Assembly (NCBI GenBank): GCA_035048815.1
Contig: JAUCBN010000011.1
Span: forward strand, 17,810,001-17,874,000
DNA from: Abelmoschus esculentus
Taxonomy: Eukaryota; Streptophyta; Magnoliopsida; Malvales; Malvaceae
DNA length: 64,000 bases
Direction: 5' to 3'
Part shown: in pieces, positions 21,869 through 32,041 of the stretch
Numbering within the stretch: position 1 is the stretch's first letter
Layout: each line of letters begins with the position of its first letter
Made by a program: the position numbers and the translations under genes
Notes under the pieces: generated by a model
The model's input: the letters and a program-made list of their open reading frames with translations, nothing else
Told to the model about the DNA's origin: nothing
Database searches by the model: none

Positions 21869-23536
21869 CTATAAACAAAGATTTAGTTTGACTTTTGGTA
21901 TCCAAATCATTTTGGGTCCATGAGAGTTAGTCCCTAAAATCTTGGTTCCCTTAGGAATCCAAGAGGAAATGGCATTCAAATCATTAGAAACAATGAGTTC
22001 CTTAGGAACCCAAACACTCCTAATCTTTCTATATCTGAAATGCCTTTGAAAATTTCTTTGTTTGTGGTTATAAAAATTCTTTTTCACATGGTTGGGTTTT
22101 GAAGAGCTTTCTTTTTCAAAAATTGAACTCCCAACCACCTTGATTTGTTCTTTAAGCTCATTTACCACCTTGTGGTGATTCTCACTCAAGCTCGAAATAA
22201 GATTGTTTAAATCCATATTTTCTTTTTGAAAGAATTTTAATTCATCATTCAAATCAACAATCTTTTCCTCAAAATCCAAAATAGTTTTTGTCAAAGAATC
22301 ATTTTTCATTTCTAAATCAGAAATGGTTTTCTTGTTTTTCAAAATTGATTCTTTGAATTTCAAACCGAACTCATCATAAACATCTTGCAACTCATCATAT
22401 GCATCATATAATTCATCATAAGAAAGATCATTGTAAGAGGTTTCAAGGGTTACCTTAGGCTCATCAAGAGCCATGAGATACAAGTTGGCCACTTCGTTGT
22501 CTTAATCGGATGATGACTCCTCATCACTCCATGTGACAACATGAGCCTTTAGCTTATTTTTCTTGTCAAAACCCATCCTTTTGTATAGAAGGCAATCGGT
22601 CATAATATGACTGGACTTCTTACATTCATAGGAAATGATTTGATCTTTTTCTTCTTCTTTGCTCTTTGATTTGTAGTCCTTCTTTCGTTGGAATTTCATA
22701 TTCCTATTTGCCCTCATAAGTCTAGTGAATCTTTTGGCCACCATGGTCAATTCCTTTAGCTCTTCCTCTTCACTTGTATCCACTTCATCTTGTTGCATTG
22801 AATCTTTAAGAGCAATTCCTTGCTTCTTTTTCTCAATTTCCCTCTTTTCAATCTTTATCTCTTTTTTTTTTCTCCTCTTCTCTTCTTTCTTCATGATCTC
22901 ATGGGTGAGAAGTGATCCCACAAGAGCATCAAGTTTAAGAATCTTGAGGTCCTTAGCTTCAATGATGGTCATCCTCTTGCTATCCCAAGACTCGGGAAGA
23001 GAGTAGATGAGTTTTTGAATGAGCTTCTCTTCCGGAATGATCTCATCGAAACCCTTGAGACCATTGACGATCACCGAGAATCTATCAAATATCTTGGTGA
23101 TATCTTCATCCGGCTCCATCTTGAAATTCTCATAACTTAGATTCAGAAGACTAATCTTTGTTTCCTTCACGTCATTGGTGCCTTCATATGTAGTCTTTAA
23201 GGAATCCCAAACTTCTTTAACACTTGTACATGAAGACATCTTAGAGTAGATGTCGGGCCCTAACGTACAAAAGAGGATGTGAAGAGCTTTATCATTTGTG
23301 GATATCCTCATTCTTCCTTCATCGGTCATTTCGTTCCTCTTCTTTGGAACTTGTCGATCTCTTTCTTGCTTCATAGGGATTGAGGGTCCATCTTCGATTA
23401 TATCCCAAAGGACATAATCATTTGAGTTGATGAATAGCCTCATCCTATTCTTCCAATAGGGGTAGTTATCCTCATTGAAGAAGGGTGGCTTGGTGATGGA
23501 GTGAGACTCGTTCCATGAACCGAAGGTGAAGGCCAT
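21869..23536 (-). pseudogene. Sirevirus gag, nearly intact but interrupted
   Basis: Starts MAFTFGSWNESH at 23536 and runs open for 344 residues, through the capsid-like region and a Lys/Glu-rich segment, to an in-frame TAA at 22502 (copy 1 has GAA there). The coiled-coil part continues in the same frame to 21869. The zinc knuckle reads SYECKKSSHIMTDC, so the first of the three cysteines is lost. This gag is better preserved than that of copy 1, the reverse of the situation in pol. Confidence 0.9.
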
Positions 23537-23609
23537 TATATATGAGTCGTAGATATGATTAATATGCCTTGAATCTTCTTTGGTTTATATGAATCTCTTC
23601 AAAGATTAG

Positions 23610-23621
23610 GCTCTGATACCA
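23610..23621 (-). promoter_or_regulatory. Primer-binding site, initiator Met tRNA
   Basis: TGGTATCAGAGC on the element strand, two bases inside the 5' LTR, as in copy 1. Confidence 0.9.
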
Positions 23622-23623
23622 AT

Positions 23624-24767
23624 TGTTGAGTTGATTGATCTTGAAGTATGGCCAAGAGGGGGTGAATTGGCAATTGAAATTTTGATTTGGAAATTTTCGG
23701 TAAAAATGATAAAATTTAAAGACAAGAGATTTATAGTGGCTCAAGCTTCGAACAAGCTCTACATCCACTACCTTAGCTCTCATTAAGGATTTTGAAACCA
23801 ATTCACTATAGAATTCAACATTTTTCTCGGTTTAAGGGATAACCGTTACAATTCGAATCAATTCTTCTACCCAAGAATTGATTCAATCCTCACAAGATAA
23901 TACAAAGAAAAGTAGGTAAAAGGATAATCTCTCACAAGATATGTTGCCCCAAATATAAACAAACTATCCCCAAACTTAGATTACAAAAGATTAAAATGAA
24001 ATTACAAGAGTTGGAAGCAAGAATATGCAATGAAGTGCTTTGAGTTGGATTTGTGTGCTTGGATGTTGCTTGAGGTTCAATAGTCTTTAATACTGTTGAA
24101 AATGCTTCATTTTATACCTTCTCATTGATTTTTAACCGTTGTAGTTGTTGGGAATGTAAATAAGGCCATTGAGACTTCATCTACCATTCATAAATGCACT
24201 CTACAGCAGGTGTGTATCGAAACACGGGCTACCTGTTTCAAAATAAATCAAGAATAGAAAGAGCTGTTGTGTATTTAATATAAGGGGTATCGAACCATGC
24301 TTCGATACCTTTATGAATCTTTAAGGTTGGATATCGAACTATGTTTCGATACAAGCTAACAACCAATCAAAAATTAACTGCCACCAACGGTCGACTCGTT
24401 TAATAGTCGTTGGGGATTAAGGGGTGTATTGATACTAGTATCGATACTTGGAGTCAATTTTAAAAGGATTTAAAAGTTATTTGAATTCTTTGAAATGTTT
24501 CGATACCTAGTTCGAAACGTGTGATGACAGTGACTAAAAGGTATCAAATGGTGCTTCGATACTTGTTCTTGATTTCAAGAACAAGCCTCTAAAACCCAGG
24601 TGTATCGATACCTGTTCTTGGGGTATCGATACCCTCGTGCAAAAATACTTAGAATTTTATTTCAAAGTTCTTGGTTTGACTTAAAAGGTTGACTTAGGGA
24701 CTTAAAAATTTATTTCAAATTAGTCCTTATACTTAATTGTTATATCAAAATCAAATTTAGTTTTACA
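23624..24767 (-). repeat. 5' LTR of Sirevirus copy 2
   Basis: 1144 bases, ending in the canonical TG...CA on both sides. The palindrome array is at about 24205-24640. Confidence 0.92.
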
Positions 24768-24772
24768 CTTTT
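24768..24772. repeat. Target-site duplication, right side (CTTTT)
   Basis: Matches 15119-15123. The T-rich content makes a chance match somewhat easier than for copy 1, but the position at the LTR edge is exact. Confidence 0.8.
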
Positions 24773-25020
24773 TTACATATGAAAATGAATTTTAAAATTA
24801 TATTATAATTATTGAATTCATGTGAATAAAAATTTATAAAAATTGAAATTGTATTGACGATAGTATACATGAGTCAATGAATTGACGTGAAGAAAAATTT
24901 TAAAATAAAATATTTGAATGGTCAAATCGCATAAAATCTAAAATTAAAGGACTACATAGAAAGATAATATATTTATTAAAAGTATTAGTTAAAATTAAAT
25001 TAATGTTATATATTGTTAGT

Positions 25021-25436
25021 GAGTCATGTAGTTTAATTTTCGTCAAAATTAGACTTAAAACAAAAGAAGAAATTGAAGAAATGGGAAACATTCAAAGTTG
25101 AGGGGTTAAATTACAAAAATATGAAATTTAATTTAAAGAATATGAATTAAAGATAAATAGATATTTTACAGTGTTTTAGGAGCATTTGGTTCAAATTTGA
25201 TAAAAAAAAATTAACTTAAAACGAAAGAAGGATTGAAGAAATGAGAAAAAAATACAAAATTAAGAGGCTAAGTTGAAAAAGGATAAAATTTATTTTGAAA
25301 AATATAAATCGAAGCTAAACAAGTATTCTAAATTGATATAGAACACATGATTCAATTTTGATCTAAAATATAGTTAAAATAAAGGGGAAATGAAGAAAAA
25401 CAAAATCAGGGACTAAATCATAAAACAAATTTTCTA
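25021..25436. repeat. Degenerate ~160-bp tandem repeat, 2.6 units
   Basis: Units begin at about 25021, 25180 and 25341. Each starts with a g-a-g-catttg/catgat-ttcaatttt word, followed by a purine-rich gaagaaatg stretch and an ...aaattac/aaatcata part. Units differ by many substitutions and the third is cut short. Non-coding. A partial earlier unit may lie before 25021. Confidence 0.55.
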
Positions 25437-25580
25437 GTTGGGTAAATTTCAACTCGACTTGAACTCAAATTTTTTCGAGTTACTCGAGTTGACTCGAATA
25501 AATCGAACAACTTATATTGAATAACTCAACTGAAATAAAAAATTGAGTTTTTCAACTTGAGTTTTGGTCACCCCTACCGA
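25437..25580. mobile_element. hAT-like transposon end fragment
   Basis: Dense tcgagt / actcgaa words run into tcacccctacc, i.e. aggggtga on the other strand. That is the usual look of hAT-type terminal repeats. Only one end is visible, so this is a remnant. Confidence 0.4.
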
Positions 25581-25587
25581 TAACGTT

Positions 25588-25866
25588 ATGTTTTAATTTT
25601 ATTTTGGTCGCTTACCATTAATTTTGACTATTGACTTAACGAATACGATGACTTGACCTGTTATAATAATAATTCTAATCTTAAATTTTATACATTTTAT
25701 CAATTTAGTCCTAACACACCATTGTCGACGACAAATGACCAAACATATAACAATGTGTGAATTTTGGGACTAAAATTGATATTATGCCTAGTTACATCAC
25801 CATCTTCATTAAGTCAAAGGTTAAAATTAACGACAAGAGACCAAAATAGAATTGAAATTTACCATT
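25588..25866. mobile_element. MITE with ~60-bp imperfect terminal inverted repeats
   Basis: 25588-25641 (…attttattttggtcgcttacc…) is the imperfect reverse complement of 25806-25866 (…agagaccaaaatagaattg…). The ~160 bases between are non-coding. It lies just upstream of the TCP locus. Confidence 0.6.
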
Positions 25867-26776
25867 AGTGAAGGATTTGCCAAAAGAAATAGTTGAATGA
25901 CCACAACAGAAAAATAATAATTATTGGGGTGATAAAAACAGAAAAGCAGCAATAATCGGCTGACCAATGGTGTAATTTACCCATCTTAAACTTTAATTTA
26001 GTGTCTAGATTTTGGGGACCATTTATGTGACAATAATGGTACCTTTGCTTTGTGTGAGGAAAATCAGAAACTGTACAGTTTGTGAAGAAACCTTTCCACA
26101 GTTCTGTGTCATCATCTTGAGATCCCCACCACTACTTGTTTTAACACTTCAAATAGAAAAACAAATACTCCAAACCCTAAAAGAAAGTTTTTTTCCCATC
26201 TTTCTCTGATTTTCTCCCCTGCCAAACAAACAACTCATCAAGTAAAAGTTTCAAGAAAACCCACACAATCAGTTCTTCTGATACACACTTCAAAACACTT
26301 TTAAATTTCATGATCAATTTTTATCTTCTAATTTCTTTTCAAGTAAACTGTTCGATTTTTTTATTAAGTATAAAGATTATTTTTAAGGCAAATACCAGGA
26401 TTTTAACCCGTACAAGTTGGAGGAAACATGAACAAAATTTTTTCTTGTTTTTAGGTAAAGTGCTTTGATTTATTTCAAGCCCTAGGGTTTCGACTTTTGC
26501 TTCTGCTGCATCATACAAATTTTATCTGCTCAACAGCTGGTTATGATCTATGTTATTCGGATTTGTATGCAATTGTCGAATTCCCAGTAGGATATGTATT
26601 AGGTTTTAAGACCTATTCATTTGAAAGAGTGAAAGCTTCTTCTTCTTCTTCTTCCTAATAGCAAACCAAGCTGCATACTCTAGGGTTTCTTTCCGCAAAG
26701 CAAAATTTATTGTTATTAATCTTTTATACTACGAAGTTGTTCTAAAACACAAATACTGAAGTCGGACTAGAACAAA
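25867..26776 (+). promoter_or_regulatory. Probable promoter and first 5' UTR exon of the TCP gene
   Basis: Repeat content falls here and CT-rich leader-like sequence appears (about 26180-26300). A candidate 5' splice site (aaa|gtaagt) lies at 26777, so the first non-coding exon may end at 26776. I cannot fix a transcription start and see no convincing TATA box. A (TTC)n run lies at 26636-26655. Confidence 0.35.
26636..26655. repeat. (CTT)n microsatellite
   Basis: About six uninterrupted cttcttctt-type units in the presumed TCP leader. Confidence 0.85.
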
Positions 26777-27860
26777 GTAAGTGTCCGAAGATCTGATATA
26801 CTTGTTTTTCATTTTCTCCAACAGTTAGGTTAGTTAGACACTTGAACTTGCTCTCTCTCCATGCATATTCTTACTTCACAACAAAGTTGTCTCTTGTGTG
26901 GTCCTCTTTTCAATCTCTACTCCATGTTTCAAAAGTAGATGTAGAGATTGGTCCCAACTCTATAAGGTTGTATTGTTAATGGCTTAAGTAACTATCAAGT
27001 TGACAATTCCCCTCTTGAGACTGTTCATACTGAATTCTCACCCTTGCACCATTCAAAATACTTATCTTTTGTAGATTGTGCACCATTCCCCTCTATGTTA
27101 AGTCATGGATTAAGAATAATCTTGTCGGCAATCAATTTAGACCGGACGGTAAATTGTGTTGCAAGAGTGTTTTCTCTATATTCAGGGCTTGTGGCTATCC
27201 CTTTCAACAATAACTTTTTCAAGGTTTAAATTCGAGTTTTCTCCTTAAGAGTGAAATGTACTTTGTCACTACACCTAACAATAGTTTGTTAGGAGCATGA
27301 AGGGCAAACTATATATAGTGTTAATTTTTGGCATAATATCATTTTAGGTCCTTTTTAGTTTAAATAAGCCTTTGCCATTGAAGTTAGATAGTGTTCTTCG
27401 AGTCTCCTTAAAGGATGCAGTGAATCTTCACAATGTTAGACGGAAGTGGATGTTTCGGTTTCTTCCACCTTAAAAACGAGAGCAAATATGTGATCTTTGA
27501 AAAGTTAGATAAGGTGTAGACGGGCACATCATACATTATACATGGATCCTCCATTGTCAATAAGATGTTTTTAGTCGGTTTTTGTTTGTTGTATGGTCGG
27601 GGATATGTTTTCTTGGCGGTTTTATTAATAATAAAATAAATTGTTTAACAAAACAAAAGGCTTTGTGCTTCTAATTTTTAAATTCAGAGGTTTAATAATT
27701 TTTTGTATCTTTTAATGTTTAATTTTAATTCCGTCATTGAGAACATGTTCCATATTACTATTAGGCGTGCATTGATCAACCCCATGTGATAGGGATTCAC
27801 CTCCCAAAGCCTTCTGTAGTTGTTGTTAAAGCATGCCTCCTCACTTTTTGATTTGTGCAG
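26777..27860 (+). other. Candidate first 5' UTR intron of the TCP gene
   Basis: Begins GTAAGTG at 26777 and ends in ttgatttgtgcag at 27860, both strong splice-site matches. It would leave a second leader exon of about 240 bases (27861-28101). No transcript is available here, so this is inference from motifs. Confidence 0.4.
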
Positions 27861-28101
27861 CGATGCATGGTCCCCATTGTTTTTGTGTTAAGAAGTGAGA
27901 GATCACATAGTTACCCTAACTCGGTTGAGTCTGACTCTGAGTCACAATTTATCTCGGGAAGGAGAAATGATAAGTTATGGAGTAGAAGTAAATATTTATG
28001 TAACAGTTGACGATATGCCCCACGTGGAAGCCCTACCGCCATTGCTTTTCTTTTCTTTATTTTCCCTTTTCCCTCTTGAATTCTTCAATGGACTATGGTT
28101 G

Positions 28102-28622
28102 GTAAGCATCTTCTTTTTCACAAATGGATGAACTTCACCAGTAAGTTCTATCTTTCTCTCAATATAAGCATATACAGAAATATATATGTGAATCGTGGTC
28201 TGGGTGAGTTCATAACCGAAGTTTAAAGGTGTTAAGTTCACTTTTTGCAGATTTTTCTTCGGCATACCTAATGATTTTTTGCATAATAATTTGATTATTT
28301 CAAAGAATCTGATCTTTCTTCTTAGTTTTCTGTAAAAAACCCAGATCTTTTTTATGTATTATCATGAGATCTGCCTCAGATCTTCATAGCTTTCTATCAG
28401 ATAAAAAGGGATTGAAAATTAGGGTTTGTTCTTGTTCTTAGGTTTGGGGCTTATGTAGTATAGTTACTTCAGCAAATTTTTCTTTAGAAACTTTCTTAGT
28501 TTTTCTCAGGAAAAATGGGGTTTGTTTACTTTTACCATTATTTTATGAACTTTATGTGTTTGTTGTTCTTTCTTTTTCATACAATTTCAACAAAAAGGGA
28601 TTGAATTCAACTGTTTTTTCAG
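28102..28622 (+). other. Candidate second 5' UTR intron of the TCP gene
   Basis: Begins GTAAGC at 28102 and ends in ctgttttttcag at 28622, only 31 bases before the start codon. The T-rich run before the AG is a good plant acceptor. The two short upstream ORFs at 28629-28657 would be in the last exon. Confidence 0.45.
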
Positions 28623-28628
28623 CTTCTG

Positions 28629-28657
28629 ATGCTTCAATGATGAGAGACATAAGATGA
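28629..28657 (+). other. Two short upstream ORFs before the TCP start
   Basis: ATG CTT CAA TGA occupies 28629-28640. A second frame, ATG ATG AGA GAC ATA AGA TGA, runs 28637-28657, and its stop overlaps the main start codon as ATGA (28654-28657). Such an arrangement can reduce translation of the main frame or allow reinitiation. Whether it acts depends on the mRNA containing this stretch, which is likely because it lies after the candidate splice acceptor. Confidence 0.6.
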
Positions 28658-29481
28658 TGTCGAGTTCAGAAAACGCAGATTCTCCGACAAGACGAGACGA
28701 TGACAACAAGAATGAAACCAAGTTGATCAACAAAGCTCCATCGGGTTCCTCGCTGTCGCCGTGGATGAGATTGAAAGATCCGAGGGTCGTACGTGTTTCT
28801 CGTGCTCTTGGGGGCAAAGACAGGCACAGCAAAGTTTACACTATACGAGGATTGAGAGACCGAAGGGTACGGCTGTCGGTTCCCACTGCAATCCAATTGT
28901 ATGATCTTCAAGACAGGCTTGGACTTAATCAACCTAGCAAGGTCGTTGAGTGGTTGCTTAATGCTGCTAAACACGACATCGATGAACTCCCACCGCTTCC
29001 GCTGCCGTTCCCGATGCCACTCCCAGCTTGCTTTCCGACAATTGCAATCGACAAAAATCAAGAAAAGCGTAGAGGAAATGAAGGCCATGATGATCATGGG
29101 ATACAGACTTTAAACAATGTGTCATCGTCTCCTTCATATCAACATTCGGAAACTTCGAGTATTCCTTTATCATTGTCACATTTAGGAAGTCATGGATTCG
29201 CAATACATGCACCTCATCCAGAAGTACATAATTTCAATGTCGAGGGGCCGCCATTGCCGTCCGCACTATCCCTATGTCCACCACCACTGGTAGGCGTAGC
29301 ACCGCCTTTGTTCCCGCTACATGCGGCAGATCCTAGACAAGTTTGCCATTTTCAGATGCTGAGCTCAGGTGAACAACAACAAAACCTCTTGATTAATTCT
29401 CTAAACTGTCCACCATTTTCATCGGCAACCCAATCTATTACACCCTTCAAATTGATTTCTCCTAGGTTTCCCCATAGCTAA
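28654..29481 (+). CDS. TCP transcription factor, class II CIN type (TCP5/13/17-like)
   Basis: 275 residues in one exon. The TCP domain at about residues 40-105 has the class II basic region (GGKDRHSKV...RGLRDRRVRL), then helix I (SVPTAIQLYDLQDRLGL), a loop and helix II (QPSKVVEWLLNAAKHDID), followed by ELPPLPLPF, the typical TCP5/13/17 continuation. No arginine-rich R domain and no miR319-like site were seen, as expected for this subgroup. The C-terminal half is rich in Pro, Ser and Gln. TCP factors bind GGNCCC-type DNA as dimers in the nucleus; members of this subgroup control leaf and petal growth and differentiation. Two positions usually conserved as RAFGG and KVCT read RALGG and KVYT here. 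The length is within the family range. The first of two adjacent ATGs is chosen as the start. Confidence 0.95.
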   Translation: MMSSSENADSPTRRDDDNKNETKLINKAPSGSSLSPWMRLKDPRVVRVSRALGGKDRHSKVYTIRGLRDRRVRLSVPTAIQLYDLQDRLGLNQPSKVVEWLLNAAKHDIDELPPLPLPFPMPLPACFPTIAIDKNQEKRRGNEGHDDHGIQTLNNVSSSPSYQHSETSSIPLSLSHLGSHGFAIHAPHPEVHNFNVEGPPLPSALSLCPPPLVGVAPPLFPLHAADPRQVCHFQMLSSGEQQQNLLINSLNCPPFSSATQSITPFKLISPRFPHS

Positions 29482-30300
29482 CCAGATAAGGAACATAATT
29501 TGTCTTCTAAATGACAACAAAATCAAATGTCACATGGGAAAAGAGAAAGATGCTCTCAATTTGAACCTATTTACGTAGTTTTATGTCATTTTTGTGACAA
29601 ACCGCATACAATTAAGTTATTGTTATGGCCTATGGGAGAATAATAACAATTAAGGGTAGATTCGTCTGTATATTTTGTGTCTCTGATTTTTTTACTATTC
29701 TATAGATAATACATGTGTCATAAAGACATTGCAAAACATTTAAAGAGATATAGAAAACAAGATTTATTTTCCTAAAATCGAGGCATACGATTTATTAGTC
29801 ATCCGAAATCTCGTAATATTAGGGTGTAATCTCATAACAACCTATTTCTCTTGTGTTCCATCCGGACTGTAGGTTTTGTGTTAGTTTTTCTTAGGTTTTG
29901 TGTTTGATTTTCATGGTTTGGCTGCATTTTGGATTATCAGATCTTTCATAGATTTGAATGCTATGTTGTTAGCTGTTGGATCGATTGAAATATATATTTG
30001 TTGTTGCATGAACTGTTTCATACTGAAATGAAATATAACAACGTTGGACAATTGTTTCTTTCTCATAGTTTTTATTTATTTTTAAGCTGAATTTTGATGA
30101 TCATATGTTGTAATAGTTAGAGATAGAATCATAACTAAAAATTCGGGATAAAATATAAATATTTAAAAATAGAGATAAATTCACAATCAATTCAATTATA
30201 TAATTTAAAGGTAAAAAAATTGTTGCGTGGGGAATAGCCCCAATAAAGTTGTCAAGCCATTGAAACTATTTTTAGATTCGGGTAAAAGTAGTTTAATAAT
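29482..30300. other. TCP 3' UTR and downstream sequence
   Basis: No further gene. The 3' UTR probably occupies the first few hundred bases, but no unambiguous polyadenylation signal can be assigned. The rest is AT-rich without recognisable repeats. Confidence 0.5.
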
Positions 30301-30536
30301 GGATAAACTACAGAGATAACCACCATACATAGGGTTGATATGAAAATGTTCATTACACTTTAAAAAAAGTTAAATATATCACTGAATTATTAAAATGGTA
30401 TCAATATAGTTACCGACCGTTAAAAATTAATAGAATTATGATGTGTCAGTTAAATATAAAATGAAATAATTATACATTTACTCAATGTTATTCATATATT
30501 TTTAATTTATTAAATTTATTTTTTTCTTCCAATCAG
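30301..30536. mobile_element. MITE fragment (ggataaactac-type end)
   Basis: Begins ggataaactacag, like the left end of the MITE at 3092, and continues with tatatcactgaattattaaaa words. The other end is missing, perhaps because the foldback element at 30537 inserted into or replaced it. Confidence 0.45.
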
Positions 30537-31385
30537 ATGTGTCACCACTTAATTAAAAAAGAAAAATAATCTAGCATAAGAATGATCTTATAAAGGACCG
30601 AACCTAAAAAACCTAAGAAGATGAGCAATGAGGAAACCACCAAACAAATAACTTTTAATAATATAAAACACCAACATTAATATTTAACTACAATTATTGT
30701 CTATATTTTTTATACGTAAAGCATAGATTTTTTTAATTTAATTAAAATATTAATTAAATTATTTTATATATAATACATTAAAACCCTAAAACCCTAAATA
30801 ATAAATCTCAAATAAATTATAGATTAGGGTTTATGATTTAAGATTTATTTTAAAAAATAGAATTTAGGGTTTGATGTTTAGAGTTTATGAGATATGGTTT
30901 ATTAAAAAGATTAAGGGATTATAATTTATTATTTATAATTTAGGGTTTGAGTTTGATATTTAAGTTTTATAATTTAGGCCGAGGTTTTTGTTTTAGGGAT
31001 TTTGGTTTAGGATTTATTAAATGAATTTTTAGATAGGTTTGAGGGTTTAACATTTAGGGTTTGAGATTTAAGATTCATTAAATATTTAATTTTTAGATTT
31101 TAGGGTTTAAATTTTAGGGTTTAGAGTTTGAGGGTTATAGTATTTTAATTTATTATATATAAAATAATTTAATTAATATTTTATTAAATTAAAAAATAAA
31201 TCTATGCTTCACTTATAAAAAATATAGACAGTAATAGTGGTTAAATATTAATATTGGTGTTTTATATCATTAAAAGCTATCTAGTTAAGTGGTTTGCCTA
31301 TTACATTGTCTTCCTAGGTTACCCAAGTTTGATCCTTCATAAGAGTATTCTTATGTTAGATTATTTTTCTCTAGCGACACGTGTT
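30537..31385. mobile_element. Second foldback / long-TIR element with telomere-like interior
   Basis: About 247-base inverted arms at 30537-30783 and 31141-31385 share, among others, gaaaaataatctagcataag and a run ending in attattttatatataata. The middle (30784-31140) contains many degenerate tttaggg / ccctaaa words, like plant telomere repeats. No transposase frame is present. The outer limits are uncertain by about 10-20 bases. The plan is the same as for the element at 718-1528, but the sequences are unrelated. Confidence 0.75.
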
Positions 31386-32041
31386 ACTTTGAGCAAAACT
31401 CAACTAAAAAAAATCGATTTTTTCAATTTTAAGTTATTCGAGTTGAATCAAATAACTCGAAAAAATTTCGATTTTCAGTCGATTTCAAATTTCCAAAGTT
31501 CGTATTACTCGAAAATCGAACAACTTGAAAATTTCTAGGGTCTAATTACATATTTAGTCCCTGTAATTTTATTTTTAGTTTTATTTCAATCATATCTTCT
31601 CTTTTATATTATTTTTACATTTTAATTTTTTTTTTTACAATATGGTCATATTTCACATTTATTTAATAAGATTTTTATTTATATTTTTTGCATTATTTAA
31701 ATTATTTTATATTTTTTAATTTATGTAATTATATTATTGTATCTAATTTATCATTATTTTTATCTCGTTTTGACCTTTTCTAGTTAAGAAAAAAATTTAT
31801 CGAGGCTCGTAATTTAATAAAATGACATATTCATACCTAAGGTATTTGATAATAATACTAATAATTCAAAATGTACTATAATATTATAAATAATAAAATT
31901 TAAATTTATACATAAAAAATCCAAAAAACTCGAACTAAGTAAAATCGACTCGAATAAAAAAAATTCAATTTATAAAATATGTTGACTCAAATCGAATAAC
32001 TCGAAATTTTTTGACAACTCGCTCGAACGCTCACCCCTATG
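31386..32041. mobile_element. hAT-like repeat remnant
   Basis: Both ends are dense in actcgaa / ttcgagt words, and the right end reads gctcgaacgctcacccct, i.e. aggggtgagcgttcgagc on the other strand, a hAT-type end. The interior is AT-rich, with a tttagtccctgtaatttt phrase common in plant repeats. Non-coding. Confidence 0.45.

Larger units (their letters stand above)
15124..24767 (-). mobile_element. Ty1/copia Sirevirus retrotransposon, copy 2
   Basis: A second full-length element of about 9.6 kb in the same orientation and with the same plan as copy 1: LTRs at 15124-16275 and 23624-24767, an initiator-Met PBS, gag, protease, integrase, RT, RNase H, third ORF and repeated PPTs. It is the same family but a different subfamily: the LTR starts differ (for example gatcttgaagtatgg against ggtattgaataatg). 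It is more decayed than copy 1, with pol split into at least four frames. Confidence 0.93.

Noticed and set aside
27895..28131. 78-codon open frame upstream of the TCP gene
   Set aside because: Starts with GTG and crosses the candidate splice donor at 28102; most likely leader sequence and chance.
28666..29212. Long minus-strand frames over the TCP coding region
   Set aside because: Shadow frames of the TCP gene; no domain.
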